In this document: piece after piece, positions 6,815 to 14,947 of the stretch
Layout of the letters: each line of letters begins with the position of its first letter
Position numbering within the stretch: the first letter of the stretch is position 1
Assembly: GCA_013336035.1 (NCBI GenBank)
Contig: JAAXUL010000060.1
Span: 1-17,634 of the forward strand
Origin: Chloroflexales bacterium
GTDB taxonomy: Bacteria > Chloroflexota > Chloroflexia > Chloroflexales > Chloroflexaceae
Direction of reading: 5' to 3'
Length of the DNA stretch: 17,634 nt
Made by a program: the position numbers and the translations under genes
Notes under the pieces: generated by a model
Databases searched by the model: none
Told to the model about the DNA's origin: nothing
Seen by the model: the letters and a program-made list of their open reading frames with translations, nothing else

Positions 6815-9316
6815 ATGCAGACGACCGTGACCACCGAGGCGCCGCGCGGCCTGAGCGCCGCCGAGGTGCAGCAGCGCACCGCCGCCGGCGAGACCAACAC
6901 GGCCGGCGGGGTTGCCACCCGCAGCTACGGCCAGATCATCCGCGAGAGCGTGTTCACCTTCATCAACAACACGCTCTTCGCCCTGGGCATCGCCCTGCTG
7001 CTGCTGGGCCGCCCGATGGACGCCCTGCTCTCGGCCGGCGTGGTCTTCATCAACGCCATGGTGAGCAGTTTCCAGGAGATCCAGGCCAAGCGCCAGCTCG
7101 ACCGGATCGCCCTGCTCAATCGCCCGCAGGCCGTGGTCATCCGCGACGGGCAGGAGCAGACCATCGCCCCCGAGGCGGTGGTACGCGGTGACCTCCTCAC
7201 GGTGAGTGCCGGCGACCAGATCATCGTCGACGGCAGCGTGGTCGGCGACGGGCGCGCCGAGCTGGACGAGTCACAGGTCACCGGCGAGGCCGACCGCATT
7301 GCCAAGGCGGCAGGCGACCAGGTCTTCTCGGGCAGCTACGTCGTCGCGGGCAGCCTGCTCTACGTGGCCGAGAAGGTCGGCGCGGCCAGCCTCGCCAACC
7401 AGATCACCGCTGGCGCGAAGAGCGACAAGCGCGAGCAGACCCCGCTCCAGCGTCAGATCAACGTGCTGGTGCGCGTCTTCCTGTTGATCGTCCTCTTCCT
7501 CGAGGTCGTGCTGGTGCTGAACGCCTTCGTGCAGACGCGCAGCCTGGTCGAGAGCGTGCAGGATGCGACGGCGGCGGCCGGGCTGATCCCCAACGGCCTC
7601 TTCCTCTCGATCAGTGTGGCCTATGCGATCAGCGCGCTGCGCATCCTCAAGTTCGGCGTGCTGGTGCAGCGCTCCAACGCAATCGAGAGCCTGAGCAACA
7701 TCGACACCCTTTGCGTGGACAAGACCGGCACGCTGACGGCCAACCGGCTCGTCTTCAACGCGGTGCATCCCCTCGGCGCGAGCGAGGCCGAGCTCAAGGA
7801 CATCCTCGGCGAGATGATGGCGAGCACCGCGGCGGGCAACAAGACCAGCGAGGCGCTCGCGGCGGCCCTGCCGCGCCAGCCGCGCAGGGTGCTGGCCGAG
7901 GTGCCCTTCTCGTCGGCGCGCAAGTGGAGCGCGATCGCCTTCGCCGACGAGGCGCGGCCCGGGATCTACGTGCTTGGCGCGGCCGAGATGCTGCGCCCCT
8001 ACCTCCCCGCGGAGCAGACGCCGCCATGGCAGGCCCAACTCAAGGCCTGGTCGGACAAGGGGCTGCGCGTGCTGCTGCTGGCCCGGGCCTCCAACCCCGC
8101 CCTGCTGGTCGACCAGGGCGACGCGACGACGCTGCCCCCGCTCACACCGCTGGGCCTGGTGAGCCTGAGCGACGAGCTGCGGCCCGAGGCCGCCGAGACC
8201 CTGGCCCGCTTCCGGGCGGCCGGGGTCCAGCCCAAGATCATCTCGGGCGACAACCCCGAGACAGTGGCCGCCCTGGCGAAGCAGGCCGGGCTGCCCGGCG
8301 ACATCAAGCTCGTCTCCGGCCCCGAGCTCGAGCTGATGAGCGAGGCCGCCTTCGAGCAGGCCGCGTTGGAGGCGACGATCTTCGGGCGGATCACCCCGCA
8401 GCAGAAGCAGCGGCTGGTGCAGGCGCTGCGCAGGCGCGGCCGCTATGTGGCTATGGTCGGCGACGGCGTGAACGACGTGCTCTCGCTCAAGCAGGCCAAC
8501 CTCGGCATCGCTATGCAGAGCGGCAGTGCGGCCACGCGCAACGTCGCCGACATCGTGCTGACCGAGGACTCGTTCGCGGTGCTGTCGCCGGCGGTCGAGG
8601 AGGGCCAGCGCATCGTCAACGGCATGCAGGACGTGCTGCGCCTGTTCCTCACCCGCACCGCGACGGTGGCCCTGCTGATGATCGCGACGCTGATGGTGAG
8701 CAGCGAGGTCTTCCCGATCGTGCTGACCCAGTCGACCGTGGTCGCCATGTTCACCGTGGGCATCCCGGGGCCGCTGCTGGCGCTCTGGGCGCGGCCCGGT
8801 CCCGAGGGGCGCACGGGGCTGATCCCGCGGCTGCTGCGCTTTCTGATCCCGGCCTCGCTGCTCTCGACCATCTTCGGCCTGCTGGTCTTCTTCGGCACAA
8901 TCATCATCGAGGCGGTGGCGCGCCTCGCCGGGGTAACGCCCGGCGGCGAGACCGAGCTGATCTACGGGACGGCCGTGCCCCTCGGCCAGTCGGCCCTTGC
9001 CATCTTCCTCGTCCTCACCGGCCTGCTGCTGTTCGTCTTCGTCGAGCCGCCCACGGCCTGGTGGTCTGGCGCCGACGAGGTCGGGGGCGACTGGCGCCCG
9101 AGCCTGGTGGCGCTGGGTGCGCTGCTGCTCTTCGGCGTGATCCTGTTCGTCCCGCCGCTGCGCGCGCTGGCGACGCTGCAGCTGCCGAGTCCGGCGAGTC
9201 TCGGGCTGATCGGCGGCGCCACGCTAATCTGGATGTTCCTGCTGCGCGGGATCTGGCGCTCCAACGCCCTCGAGCGCTTTCTCGACGTCGACTTCGGTGT
9301 CCGTCACACGGCCTAA
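6815..9316 (+). CDS. Cation-transporting P-type ATPase, CtpE-like
   Basis: ATG 6815 is preferred over an upstream GTG (6797) because GAAGGGG at 6801-6808 sits at the right distance and LSAAEVQQR, the usual N-terminal motif of cation ATPases, follows at once. The 833 residues carry all P-type hallmarks: TGE in the actuator domain (156-158, followed by Ala instead of the usual Ser), phosphorylation site DKTGTLT with D302, the nucleotide-binding PFSSARKW motif, and GDGVND at 549-554. Two N-terminal helix pairs and a C-terminal set of about six helices are visible. Overall order and length fit the CtpE-like branch, for which mycobacterial CtpE is associated with calcium transport. The M4 segment reads IPNGL with N260 where this family normally has PEGL. 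The ion and direction are therefore uncertain. It lacks P1B heavy-metal motifs (no CPC, no N-terminal CxxC). Confidence 0.9.
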   Translation: MQTTVTTEAPRGLSAAEVQQRTAAGETNTAGGVATRSYGQIIRESVFTFINNTLFALGIALLLLGRPMDALLSAGVVFINAMVSSFQEIQAKRQLDRIALLNRPQAVVIRDGQEQTIAPEAVVRGDLLTVSAGDQIIVDGSVVGDGRAELDESQVTGEADRIAKAAGDQVFSGSYVVAGSLLYVAEKVGAASLANQITAGAKSDKREQTPLQRQINVLVRVFLLIVLFLEVVLVLNAFVQTRSLVESVQDATAAAGLIPNGLFLSISVAYAISALRILKFGVLVQRSNAIESLSNIDTLCVDKTGTLTANRLVFNAVHPLGASEAELKDILGEMMASTAAGNKTSEALAAALPRQPRRVLAEVPFSSARKWSAIAFADEARPGIYVLGAAEMLRPYLPAEQTPPWQAQLKAWSDKGLRVLLLARASNPALLVDQGDATTLPPLTPLGLVSLSDELRPEAAETLARFRAAGVQPKIISGDNPETVAALAKQAGLPGDIKLVSGPELELMSEAAFEQAALEATIFGRITPQQKQRLVQALRRRGRYVAMVGDGVNDVLSLKQANLGIAMQSGSAATRNVADIVLTEDSFAVLSPAVEEGQRIVNGMQDVLRLFLTRTATVALLMIATLMVSSEVFPIVLTQSTVVAMFTVGIPGPLLALWARPGPEGRTGLIPRLLRFLIPASLLSTIFGLLVFFGTIIIEAVARLAGVTPGGETELIYGTAVPLGQSALAIFLVLTGLLLFVFVEPPTAWWSGADEVGGDWRPSLVALGALLLFGVILFVPPLRALATLQLPSPASLGLIGGATLIWMFLLRGIWRSNALERFLDVDFGVRHTA

Positions 9317-9336
9317 CAACCTTCTAAGGAGCCACC

Positions 9337-11256
9337 ATGACCAGGAAGCTCGCACTCTTCCTCCTCGCGGCGCTGCTGCTGACAGCCTGTGCCCAATCGG
9401 CCACGGCGCCCACGTCGCCAACGCCTTCACCCGCCGCCCCGCCCGAGGCCACCGTCGCGCCGACGGCTGCGGCCGCGGCGCCTACGCAGGAGCCAACCGC
9501 TATGCCCGAACCGACCGCCGCCACCCCGTCCGAAGCGCCTGCCGAGACCGACGTCGCGATCTTCCAGCAGCTCCTCGATCAGGCCAACGCCAGGGCGGCG
9601 GCCGTGCAGTGCCCGACCCGCACCTTCCCGCTCCCCGACCCGCCGGTGAGCGTGAAACGGCCGCTCGACTTCAGCCCATTCAACACGGCGCTGCAGGGCT
9701 TCAGCCCCGCGCAGGCTGGCGCCATCGCTACGGCGCTCGACGGCAAGACCATCCTCCAGATCCAGGCCCTGATGGCGGACGGCCAGCTCACCTCCGAGCA
9801 GCTGGTACTGTCCTACCTCGCACGCATCCAGCAGTACGACGAGGGCCGCCTGAACGCGGTGATGGAGCTGAACCCCGAGGCGCTGACCAGCGCCCAGGCG
9901 CTGGACGCCGAGCGCGGCGCCGGCACGGTGCGCGGCCCACTCCACGGTATCCCGGTGCTGCTGAAGGACAACATCGCCACGGCGGGGCCGCTGCACACCA
10001 CCGCCGGCAACTACGCCCTGAAGGACTGGCAGGCTGACCGCGACGCCTTCCTGGTGCAGCAGCTGCGCGACGCCGGCGCGGTCATCCTCGGCAAGAGCAA
10101 CCTCTCCGAGTGGGCCAACTACACCGACCCCTGTATGCCGAGCGGCTTCTCGACCCTCGGCGGGCAGACCCGCAACCCCCACGGCCCCTACGATACGCTC
10201 GGCTCCAGCTCGGGCTCGGCCGTCGCCGTCGCTGCCGAGCTGACGACCGTGAGCGTGGGCTCGGAGACCGCCGGCTCGATTGTGCAGCCCTCACGGGCGA
10301 ACGGCGTGGTCGGGCTGCGGCCCAGCAAGGGTCTCGTCAGCGGCGACTACATCATCCCGCTCGAGCCGACGCTGGACACGGCCGGGCCGATCGGGCGCTC
10401 GGTGACCGACGTGGCCGTGCTGCTGAGCGCCCTGGCCGCCACCGACTCGAACGACCCGGACACCGCCGCCGCCGCCGAGCTCGCCGCCATCGACTTCACG
10501 CAGTACCTCTCGCTGGACGAGGCCCGCAAGCTACGCGTCGGCGTGGTCATGTTCGATGCTACGATCGACAGAGCTCTTGGCGCGGGCAGCTTCGCCGCAG
10601 CGACGCCGGAGGAGCTGCAGGTGCTGATGGCGCAGCTCCAGCCAATATTCCAGAGCGCGACGCAGCCGGTCATCGACGCACTGAAGGGCCAGGGCATCGA
10701 GGTCGTGACGATCAAAGAGAGCGAGCTGCCGACGAGCTTCCAAGGCCCGTACGTCGCCTACATCCCCTACGGGTTTCGCGAAGGGATCCGCCGCTTCTTC
10801 AGCGGCCTGGGCACGCCCGCGCCGATCAGCTCGCTCGACGATGTCGTGACCCTCGTGAACGAGGACAAAGCGGCCCGCGCGCCCTACGGGCAGGGCTACG
10901 TCGAGGGCGCCGCCACAACCGCCATTACCGCCGAGCAATACCAGGCCGCTCGTGCAGGCGACTGGGCGATCGCCGAGGCGTGGCTCTCAGACGTCGCCAA
11001 GGCGTACAACGTCGACGTACTGCTCTTCGGCGTGAACTACGCCAACCTCGGGGCCGCTGGCGTCCCCGCGCTCAACATCCCGACCGGGCGCCTGGAGGGC
11101 TCGAACGAGCCGACCGGCGTCTACCTCACCGGCCCGCGCTTCGCGGACGCCAAGCTGATCGCGGTGGGCTACGCCCTGGAGCAGGCGCTGAATGTGCGCC
11201 TGGTGCCCGACCTGGACAAGACCATCGCGGAGATCGACGCGGTGACTGGGCGCTGA
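9337..11256 (+). CDS. Lipoprotein amidase (amidase-signature family)
   Basis: Start ATG 9337 follows AAGGAG at 9326-9331, 5 bases away. Residues 1-18 are a lipoprotein signal (basic start, hydrophobic core, lipobox LTAC with C18). A Pro/Thr/Ala-rich tether runs to about residue 72, so the enzyme should be anchored outside the cytoplasmic membrane. The amidase-signature domain follows, with a Ser-cisSer-Lys triad that can be placed: K210 in LLKDNIAT, cis-S290 in the GSSSGSA loop, and nucleophile S314 in ETAGSI, 24 residues after the cis-Ser as in FAAH. At 639 residues it is longer than a typical family member owing to the tether and an insert in the middle (about 385-510). The family hydrolyses amide bonds in many small molecules; the substrate here is unknown. 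Its neighbours suggest an envelope compound such as an amidated lipid or peptide, which is speculative. Confidence 0.88.
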   Translation: MTRKLALFLLAALLLTACAQSATAPTSPTPSPAAPPEATVAPTAAAAAPTQEPTAMPEPTAATPSEAPAETDVAIFQQLLDQANARAAAVQCPTRTFPLPDPPVSVKRPLDFSPFNTALQGFSPAQAGAIATALDGKTILQIQALMADGQLTSEQLVLSYLARIQQYDEGRLNAVMELNPEALTSAQALDAERGAGTVRGPLHGIPVLLKDNIATAGPLHTTAGNYALKDWQADRDAFLVQQLRDAGAVILGKSNLSEWANYTDPCMPSGFSTLGGQTRNPHGPYDTLGSSSGSAVAVAAELTTVSVGSETAGSIVQPSRANGVVGLRPSKGLVSGDYIIPLEPTLDTAGPIGRSVTDVAVLLSALAATDSNDPDTAAAAELAAIDFTQYLSLDEARKLRVGVVMFDATIDRALGAGSFAAATPEELQVLMAQLQPIFQSATQPVIDALKGQGIEVVTIKESELPTSFQGPYVAYIPYGFREGIRRFFSGLGTPAPISSLDDVVTLVNEDKAARAPYGQGYVEGAATTAITAEQYQAARAGDWAIAEAWLSDVAKAYNVDVLLFGVNYANLGAAGVPALNIPTGRLEGSNEPTGVYLTGPRFADAKLIAVGYALEQALNVRLVPDLDKTIAEIDAVTGR

Positions 11257-11285
11257 GCTGCTGAGCACGCTGCGGAGGGATCGGG

Positions 11286-12104
11286 ATGGACAGCTTGCCA
11301 TTCAGCATCGACTGGGATCAGCGTGATGTGCTGACCATCTTCATCGGCTTTGCGAGCGCCATCCTGACCGTCCTGATCGGGCGCTGGCTGGCGCGCCTAC
11401 TCATGCGCTCCGCGACGCGCTCGATGGAGCGCGCCCACGTCGACCCGATGGTGATCCGCTTCGCGCAGACCCTGATCTTCTTCGGGGCGATGGCGGCGGT
11501 GTTGATCGCTGCCCTGAACCAGGCCGGCATCCACACGACCGGCCTCACCGCGCTGCTGGCCGCCGCCGGCGTGGCGCTCGGCCTGGCCGTGCAGGACACC
11601 GTCGCCAACCTCGCCTCGGGGGTCATGATCCTGATCTTTCGCCCGTACCGGACCGACGACTTCGTCGAGGCCGGCGGGGTCAGCGGCTCGGTTCAGGAGG
11701 TGCAGGTCTTCAGCACGGTGCTACGCACCCTCGACAACATCCAGGTGACCGTGCCGAACTCGGCGATGCTCAAGAGCAGCATCAGGAACTACTCGGCTTA
11801 TCCGATGCGCCGCATCGACCTGGAGGTCAGCATCAGCTACGACGACAGCATCGGTGCGGCTCGCGAGCTGCTGGCGGGCCTGATGAGCGCCCACTCCCTC
11901 GTGCTGCAAACGCCGGCCGCCGTCGTCGAGGTGCTGGAGCTCGGCAACAGCGCTGTGCGCCTGGGCGTGCGCCCGTGGGTGAAGAACAGCGACTACTGGG
12001 CCGCGCGCTGCCAGCTCCTCGAGCAGATCAAGGAGCAGCTCGGCGCGGCCGGCGTCACCATCCAGAGCCAGCAACAGATGGTAGTCGTTCAGCGGTCGGA
12101 GTAG
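11286..12104 (+). CDS. MscS-type small-conductance mechanosensitive channel
   Basis: Start ATG 11286 has GGAGGG at 11274-11279. The 272 residues match the compact E. coli MscS layout (286 residues). Three helices are seen: TM1 at about 14-40, TM2 at 57-82, and TM3 at 88-120. The pore-lining TM3 has the Gly/Ala pattern AAAGVALGLAVQDTVANLASG followed by FRPYRTDDFVEAGG, the conserved entry to the cytoplasmic beta domain. VPNSAMLKSSIRNYS at 156-170 is the expected beta-domain motif. It releases solutes when membrane tension rises. It lies 29 bp after the amidase and 39 bp before the DUF1269-like fusion, so it is probably in the same transcript. The family call is secure; the orthologous group within MscS is not determined. 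Confidence 0.92.
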   Translation: MDSLPFSIDWDQRDVLTIFIGFASAILTVLIGRWLARLLMRSATRSMERAHVDPMVIRFAQTLIFFGAMAAVLIAALNQAGIHTTGLTALLAAAGVALGLAVQDTVANLASGVMILIFRPYRTDDFVEAGGVSGSVQEVQVFSTVLRTLDNIQVTVPNSAMLKSSIRNYSAYPMRRIDLEVSISYDDSIGAARELLAGLMSAHSLVLQTPAAVVEVLELGNSAVRLGVRPWVKNSDYWAARCQLLEQIKEQLGAAGVTIQSQQQMVVVQRSE

Positions 12105-12132
12105 CCTCATCGCCATACGTGAGAGCAATTGC

Positions 12133-12136
12133 GGAG
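12133..12136 (+). promoter_or_regulatory. Ribosome-binding site that decides the start of the fusion gene
   Basis: GGAG lies 4 bases before ATG 12141 and 7 bases before the adjacent ATG 12144. The second spacing is more typical, so 12144 is preferred. An in-frame TTG at 12129 overlaps the site and is unlikely to be used. Confidence 0.6.
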
Positions 12137-12143
12137 TTTCATG

Positions 12144-14366
12144 ATGCGGGAGACAGTGATCTACTTCTTTGACCGCCCGGGCGCGGCCCGCGAGGCTCGC
12201 GGCGCGCTCCGCGAGCTCCAGCGCGAGCTGCGGCTGGGCCGGATCACGTCGGTGGCGGTCGTGACGCGACCGAGCCTCGACGACATACGCTTCGAGCAGG
12301 ACGGCGACGTGGGGCCAGGGGCCGGAGCGCGCTTCGGGCTCGTGCTCGGCGCGCTGTCCGGCGCCCTGCTGCTGGCGCCGGTCATAGGGCTGCTAGCCAT
12401 CAGCGCCTCACTCGACGGCGTGAGCACCCTTTCCGAGCGCGAGCTGCGGATTGGGATCGCGCTGGTGGCGGCCTTCGCCAGCGGCCTGACGGCCCTGGCG
12501 TCCGCCCTTGGCGGCGCCGGAATCGGCGCCCTGGCGGCTCTGCTCATGAACTTCGGCCTCTCAAGCCGCGAGCTTTACGTGGTCGGGGAGGAGCTGGCAG
12601 TCGGCCAGGCCGCCCTGGTCGCCCGCGTGCCGGCCCATGCCTGTGCACCGATCGGTGACCTGCTTACCCTGGCCGGCGGCACGCGTATGCGACCGACCGA
12701 GCACGAAGCGACAGCAGCGGCGCCTGACGCTACGGCGGCACAGTTTGCCGCCGCCGCCTACGAGCGCGAAGGCGCCCCTGGGCGGCGGTACGCGCCGCGC
12801 ACCAGGGCTGCCCCACCGGTCGACCCGCGCCAGCGCGACCTGGTCGTAGCGCAGTTCGACAGCGTCGACCAGGTCCGCCGCGCCGCCCGTGATCTTGCCC
12901 GGCTGCGCCGCGGCGCCGGCCGGCTGGGCACCGGGAATATGGCGATTGTGACGCGCGACGACAGCGGGCGCCCAACCATTCGCCAGAGCGGGGATGTGAC
13001 CGCCGGTCAGGGCACCCTCTTTGGTCTGGGCGCCGGCGGGCTGGCCGGCCTGCTCGTCTTTGGCCTGCTCGGGCTGTTCGTAGGCATCCTCGCCATCCTG
13101 GTCAACGAGGGCGCCGACGCCGGGCAGGCGCGGTTTCGCCTCGGCGCACTCGTCGGGGTGCTGCTCGTAGGCGGCCTTGGCGCGCTGGTCTGCGGGCTGG
13201 TCGGGGCCCTGGCCGGGTTCGTCGTCGCCCGCGGGGTCAACCTCGCCTTCAGCGACGCCGATCTGCGCCGCATTGCGGAGAGCGTACCCGCCGGTAAGGC
13301 GCTGCTGATCGCCTCGGTCTACCACCACGGGGCGCAGGCCGTGGCCGACGCGCTGCGCGAGGGCGGGGGGCGCCTCCAACACGCCCCACTGCCGGGTGAG
13401 CAGCTGATCGAGACAATGATTGCGGAGGGGCGCCGCGCCGCCCTGGAGACGGGCGATGACGACCAGCCGGACACCCAGCGGCTGATCACCACCCGCGCTG
13501 GCGTGCGCATCTTCGTCGACTGGCGCCGGCGCGGGCCGCAGACGATCGTGCTGCTCCACGGGGCTGGCGGCGACCACCTGGGCTGGCAGGTGCAGTACCC
13601 GGCCCTCCACGGGGCGGGGTACTCGACCCTGGCCCTCGACCTGCGCGGCCACGGCTACTCGGATCGGCCCCGCGGCGCGGACGACTACCGGCTCGAGCGC
13701 TTCGCCGAGGATGTGGCCGACGTGCTCGACGCCCTCGACGTGCGCGACTTCGTGCTCGTGGGCCACTGCTTCGGCGGCATGGTCGCCACGATGTACCACC
13801 AGGCCCACCCGGACAGGAGCAAGGGCTACGTGCTGGTCGACACGGCGGCCCAGGCACCCAGCGTGCCGCGCTGGCTGGCAACCCATACCCCATGGCTGAT
13901 CGGGCTTGCGGGGCGGGCGCTGGAGCTGCTGCCGAACGAGCGGCGGCGGCTCTTGCACGCCGATATGCCGTCGTTCAAGGGCACCCGCGACATCGAGCCG
14001 GCTCGGCTCGTCTCCGACGCCGAGCACACCACCCTGCGGGCCTGGCTGCTGGTCTACCGCGGTATCGCCCAGTACGACGGCGTGGCCTCGCTGCGCTCGA
14101 TGACCCAGCCAGTGTGGGTGGTCGTGGGCGAGGAGGACACCGTCTTCACGGTGGAGGACTCGCAGGCCATCCAGCGCCACGTGCCGGGCTCGCGGCTGAT
14201 CACCGTGCCGGGGGCCAACCACATCATTGTGGTGAACAACCCCGAGGTCGTCGAGGGGCTGATCCTCGACTTTGTCAGGGACAACGCCATCTTCGAGCGG
14301 GGGGGACAGGGAAGTCGGCCCGACGGGGGCGCGGCGGTCGACGCGCCGAAGACGACTGCCGCCTGA
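12144..14366 (+). CDS. Fusion: two DUF1269-like membrane domains plus an alpha/beta hydrolase with Cys in the nucleophile elbow
   Basis: The 740-residue protein has three parts. Repeat A (about 2-175) opens with VIYFFDRPGAAREA and ends in an AALVARV strand; repeat B (about 232-392) opens with LVVAQFDSVDQV and ends in KALLIASV. Each is a small alpha/beta unit split by two glycine-rich hydrophobic helices (about 62-88 and 102-138; 290-322 and 330-366), the pattern of DUF1269-type membrane proteins. A charged, Ala/Pro-rich linker (180-230) separates them. Residues 447-740 are an alpha/beta hydrolase of the epoxide hydrolase/haloperoxidase type: HGAGG (472-476), DLRGHGYSD, elbow GHCFGG with C542 where Ser is usual, probable acid D665 and H693. 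A Cys elbow occurs in dienelactone hydrolases and a few thioesterase-like proteins; the rest of this domain does not look like those. The function is unknown; four membrane helices imply membrane location. Confidence 0.88.
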   Translation: MRETVIYFFDRPGAAREARGALRELQRELRLGRITSVAVVTRPSLDDIRFEQDGDVGPGAGARFGLVLGALSGALLLAPVIGLLAISASLDGVSTLSERELRIGIALVAAFASGLTALASALGGAGIGALAALLMNFGLSSRELYVVGEELAVGQAALVARVPAHACAPIGDLLTLAGGTRMRPTEHEATAAAPDATAAQFAAAAYEREGAPGRRYAPRTRAAPPVDPRQRDLVVAQFDSVDQVRRAARDLARLRRGAGRLGTGNMAIVTRDDSGRPTIRQSGDVTAGQGTLFGLGAGGLAGLLVFGLLGLFVGILAILVNEGADAGQARFRLGALVGVLLVGGLGALVCGLVGALAGFVVARGVNLAFSDADLRRIAESVPAGKALLIASVYHHGAQAVADALREGGGRLQHAPLPGEQLIETMIAEGRRAALETGDDDQPDTQRLITTRAGVRIFVDWRRRGPQTIVLLHGAGGDHLGWQVQYPALHGAGYSTLALDLRGHGYSDRPRGADDYRLERFAEDVADVLDALDVRDFVLVGHCFGGMVATMYHQAHPDRSKGYVLVDTAAQAPSVPRWLATHTPWLIGLAGRALELLPNERRRLLHADMPSFKGTRDIEPARLVSDAEHTTLRAWLLVYRGIAQYDGVASLRSMTQPVWVVVGEEDTVFTVEDSQAIQRHVPGSRLITVPGANHIIVVNNPEVVEGLILDFVRDNAIFERGGQGSRPDGGAAVDAPKTTAA

Positions 14367-14402
14367 GTCCTGCGGCATGACGAGCCTGAACGAGAGGGAT
14401 GG

Positions 14403-14939
14403 ATGGAACAGCAGTATGACCCGATGGTGCGCGCGGTCCTGGAGACATTCGGACTGCCGGGTCTTCAGGTGCTGGCCGACGCGGAAGGCATCGCAGCGCT
14501 AGAGCGGCGGCCCGGCAGCGCCTTGCGCTTCGCCGAGGCCCTGCGGCGCGGGATCGAGGCTTTTCTCGGCGACACCCAGGGTAGCCCAGGTCAGAGGCAC
14601 GACTCAGCCCACGACGTGGTGCGGGCCGACTCCGAGAGTTACGGGCTTGGACCTAGCGCAACCGATGCGGAAGTCACCGAGGCGCTGCGGCGGCCAGGGC
14701 GGCGGCGCGGTCGCCGGACGCGCATGAGCAGTCGCTGGCTGTCCTCGCGCAAGAGGTCAAGCGCGAGGAGGCACCGGGCGCTCTCGGCAGCCTCACCGTA
14801 CTGCCTCGCGGCCATACGCTGGCGCGTGAGCATCTCTTGCGCGCGTTATCGCGGACGAGCCGTGTTGTTCGCCCGTACCCTGAGGGCCGGCCTGATCGGC
14901 TCCACCTCCGGGCCATGGGTCTCGCGGCCCGTGCTATAA
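14403..14939 (+). CDS. Doubtful hypothetical protein; only the N-terminal part looks coding
   Basis: ATG 14403 follows a purine-rich GAGAGGGAT stretch 36 bp after the fusion gene, so translation is plausible. The first 60-70 residues (a short helical protein with RFAEALRRGIEAFLGD) use GC-ending codons like the neighbouring genes. After about residue 70 the frame becomes arginine-rich (GRRRGRRTR) and codon use degrades, and this half is antisense to the BTAD-like relic described separately. The frame stays open only because no stop happens to occur until 14937. I do not recognise the N-terminal part. The likeliest reading is a small real or truncated gene whose original 3' end has been lost. 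Confidence 0.35.
   Translation: MEQQYDPMVRAVLETFGLPGLQVLADAEGIAALERRPGSALRFAEALRRGIEAFLGDTQGSPGQRHDSAHDVVRADSESYGLGPSATDAEVTEALRRPGRRRGRRTRMSSRWLSSRKRSSARRHRALSAASPYCLAAIRWRVSISCARYRGRAVLFARTLRAGLIGSTSGPWVSRPVL
14604..14844 (-). pseudogene. Frameshifted remnant of a bacterial transcriptional activator (BTAD/SARP) domain
   Basis: On the minus strand, translation from about 14844 gives AARQYGEAAESARCLLALD followed by LLREDSQRLLMRV. This matches the TPR-like core of BTAD domains (G-Y-x-EAL-x-AR-x-LLALDPL-x-E-x-x-H-x-LLMR). The frame then has to shift to read GDRAAAL, which is the next BTAD element, and shift again to read CARSKPVTLGVGP, which fits the closing C-x7-LGVxP motif with the right internal spacing. 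A TGA follows at 14606-14604. There is no intact N-terminal DNA-binding domain upstream, and a TAA lies 12 nt before the fragment. Such domains normally belong to SARP-type or large ATPase-linked regulators. I read this as the decayed end of such a gene; the evidence is visual motif matching only. Confidence 0.5.
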
Positions 14940-14940
14940 T
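14932..14940 (+). promoter_or_regulatory. Extended -10 promoter for the two-component operon
   Basis: TGCTATAAT is a perfect extended -10 (TGnTATAAT) in a GC-rich setting where TATAAT is rare. The expected -35 position (14912-14917, GCCATG) shows no match to TTGACA, which is usual for extended -10 promoters. Initiation would fall near 14947. This precedes an AT-richer leader of about 90 nt and the kinase start at 15040. Confidence 0.65.
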
Positions 14941-14947
14941 GCCGCCC

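Noticed and set aside
7711..9327. A 538-residue + strand frame overlapping the P-type ATPase.
   Set aside because: It is an out-of-frame shadow of the ATPase gene, rich in Arg, Gly and Pro and without recognisable domains.
10110..11264. A 384-residue + strand frame inside the amidase gene.
   Set aside because: It is a shadow frame of very arginine-rich composition; the amidase frame carries the lipobox and the catalytic residues.
12561..14378. A 605-residue open frame on the minus strand opposite the DUF1269-like/hydrolase fusion.
   Set aside because: It mirrors a well-supported gene; GC-rich codon bias keeps the opposite frame free of stops. Its translation is low-complexity, rich in His, Gln and Arg, without motifs.
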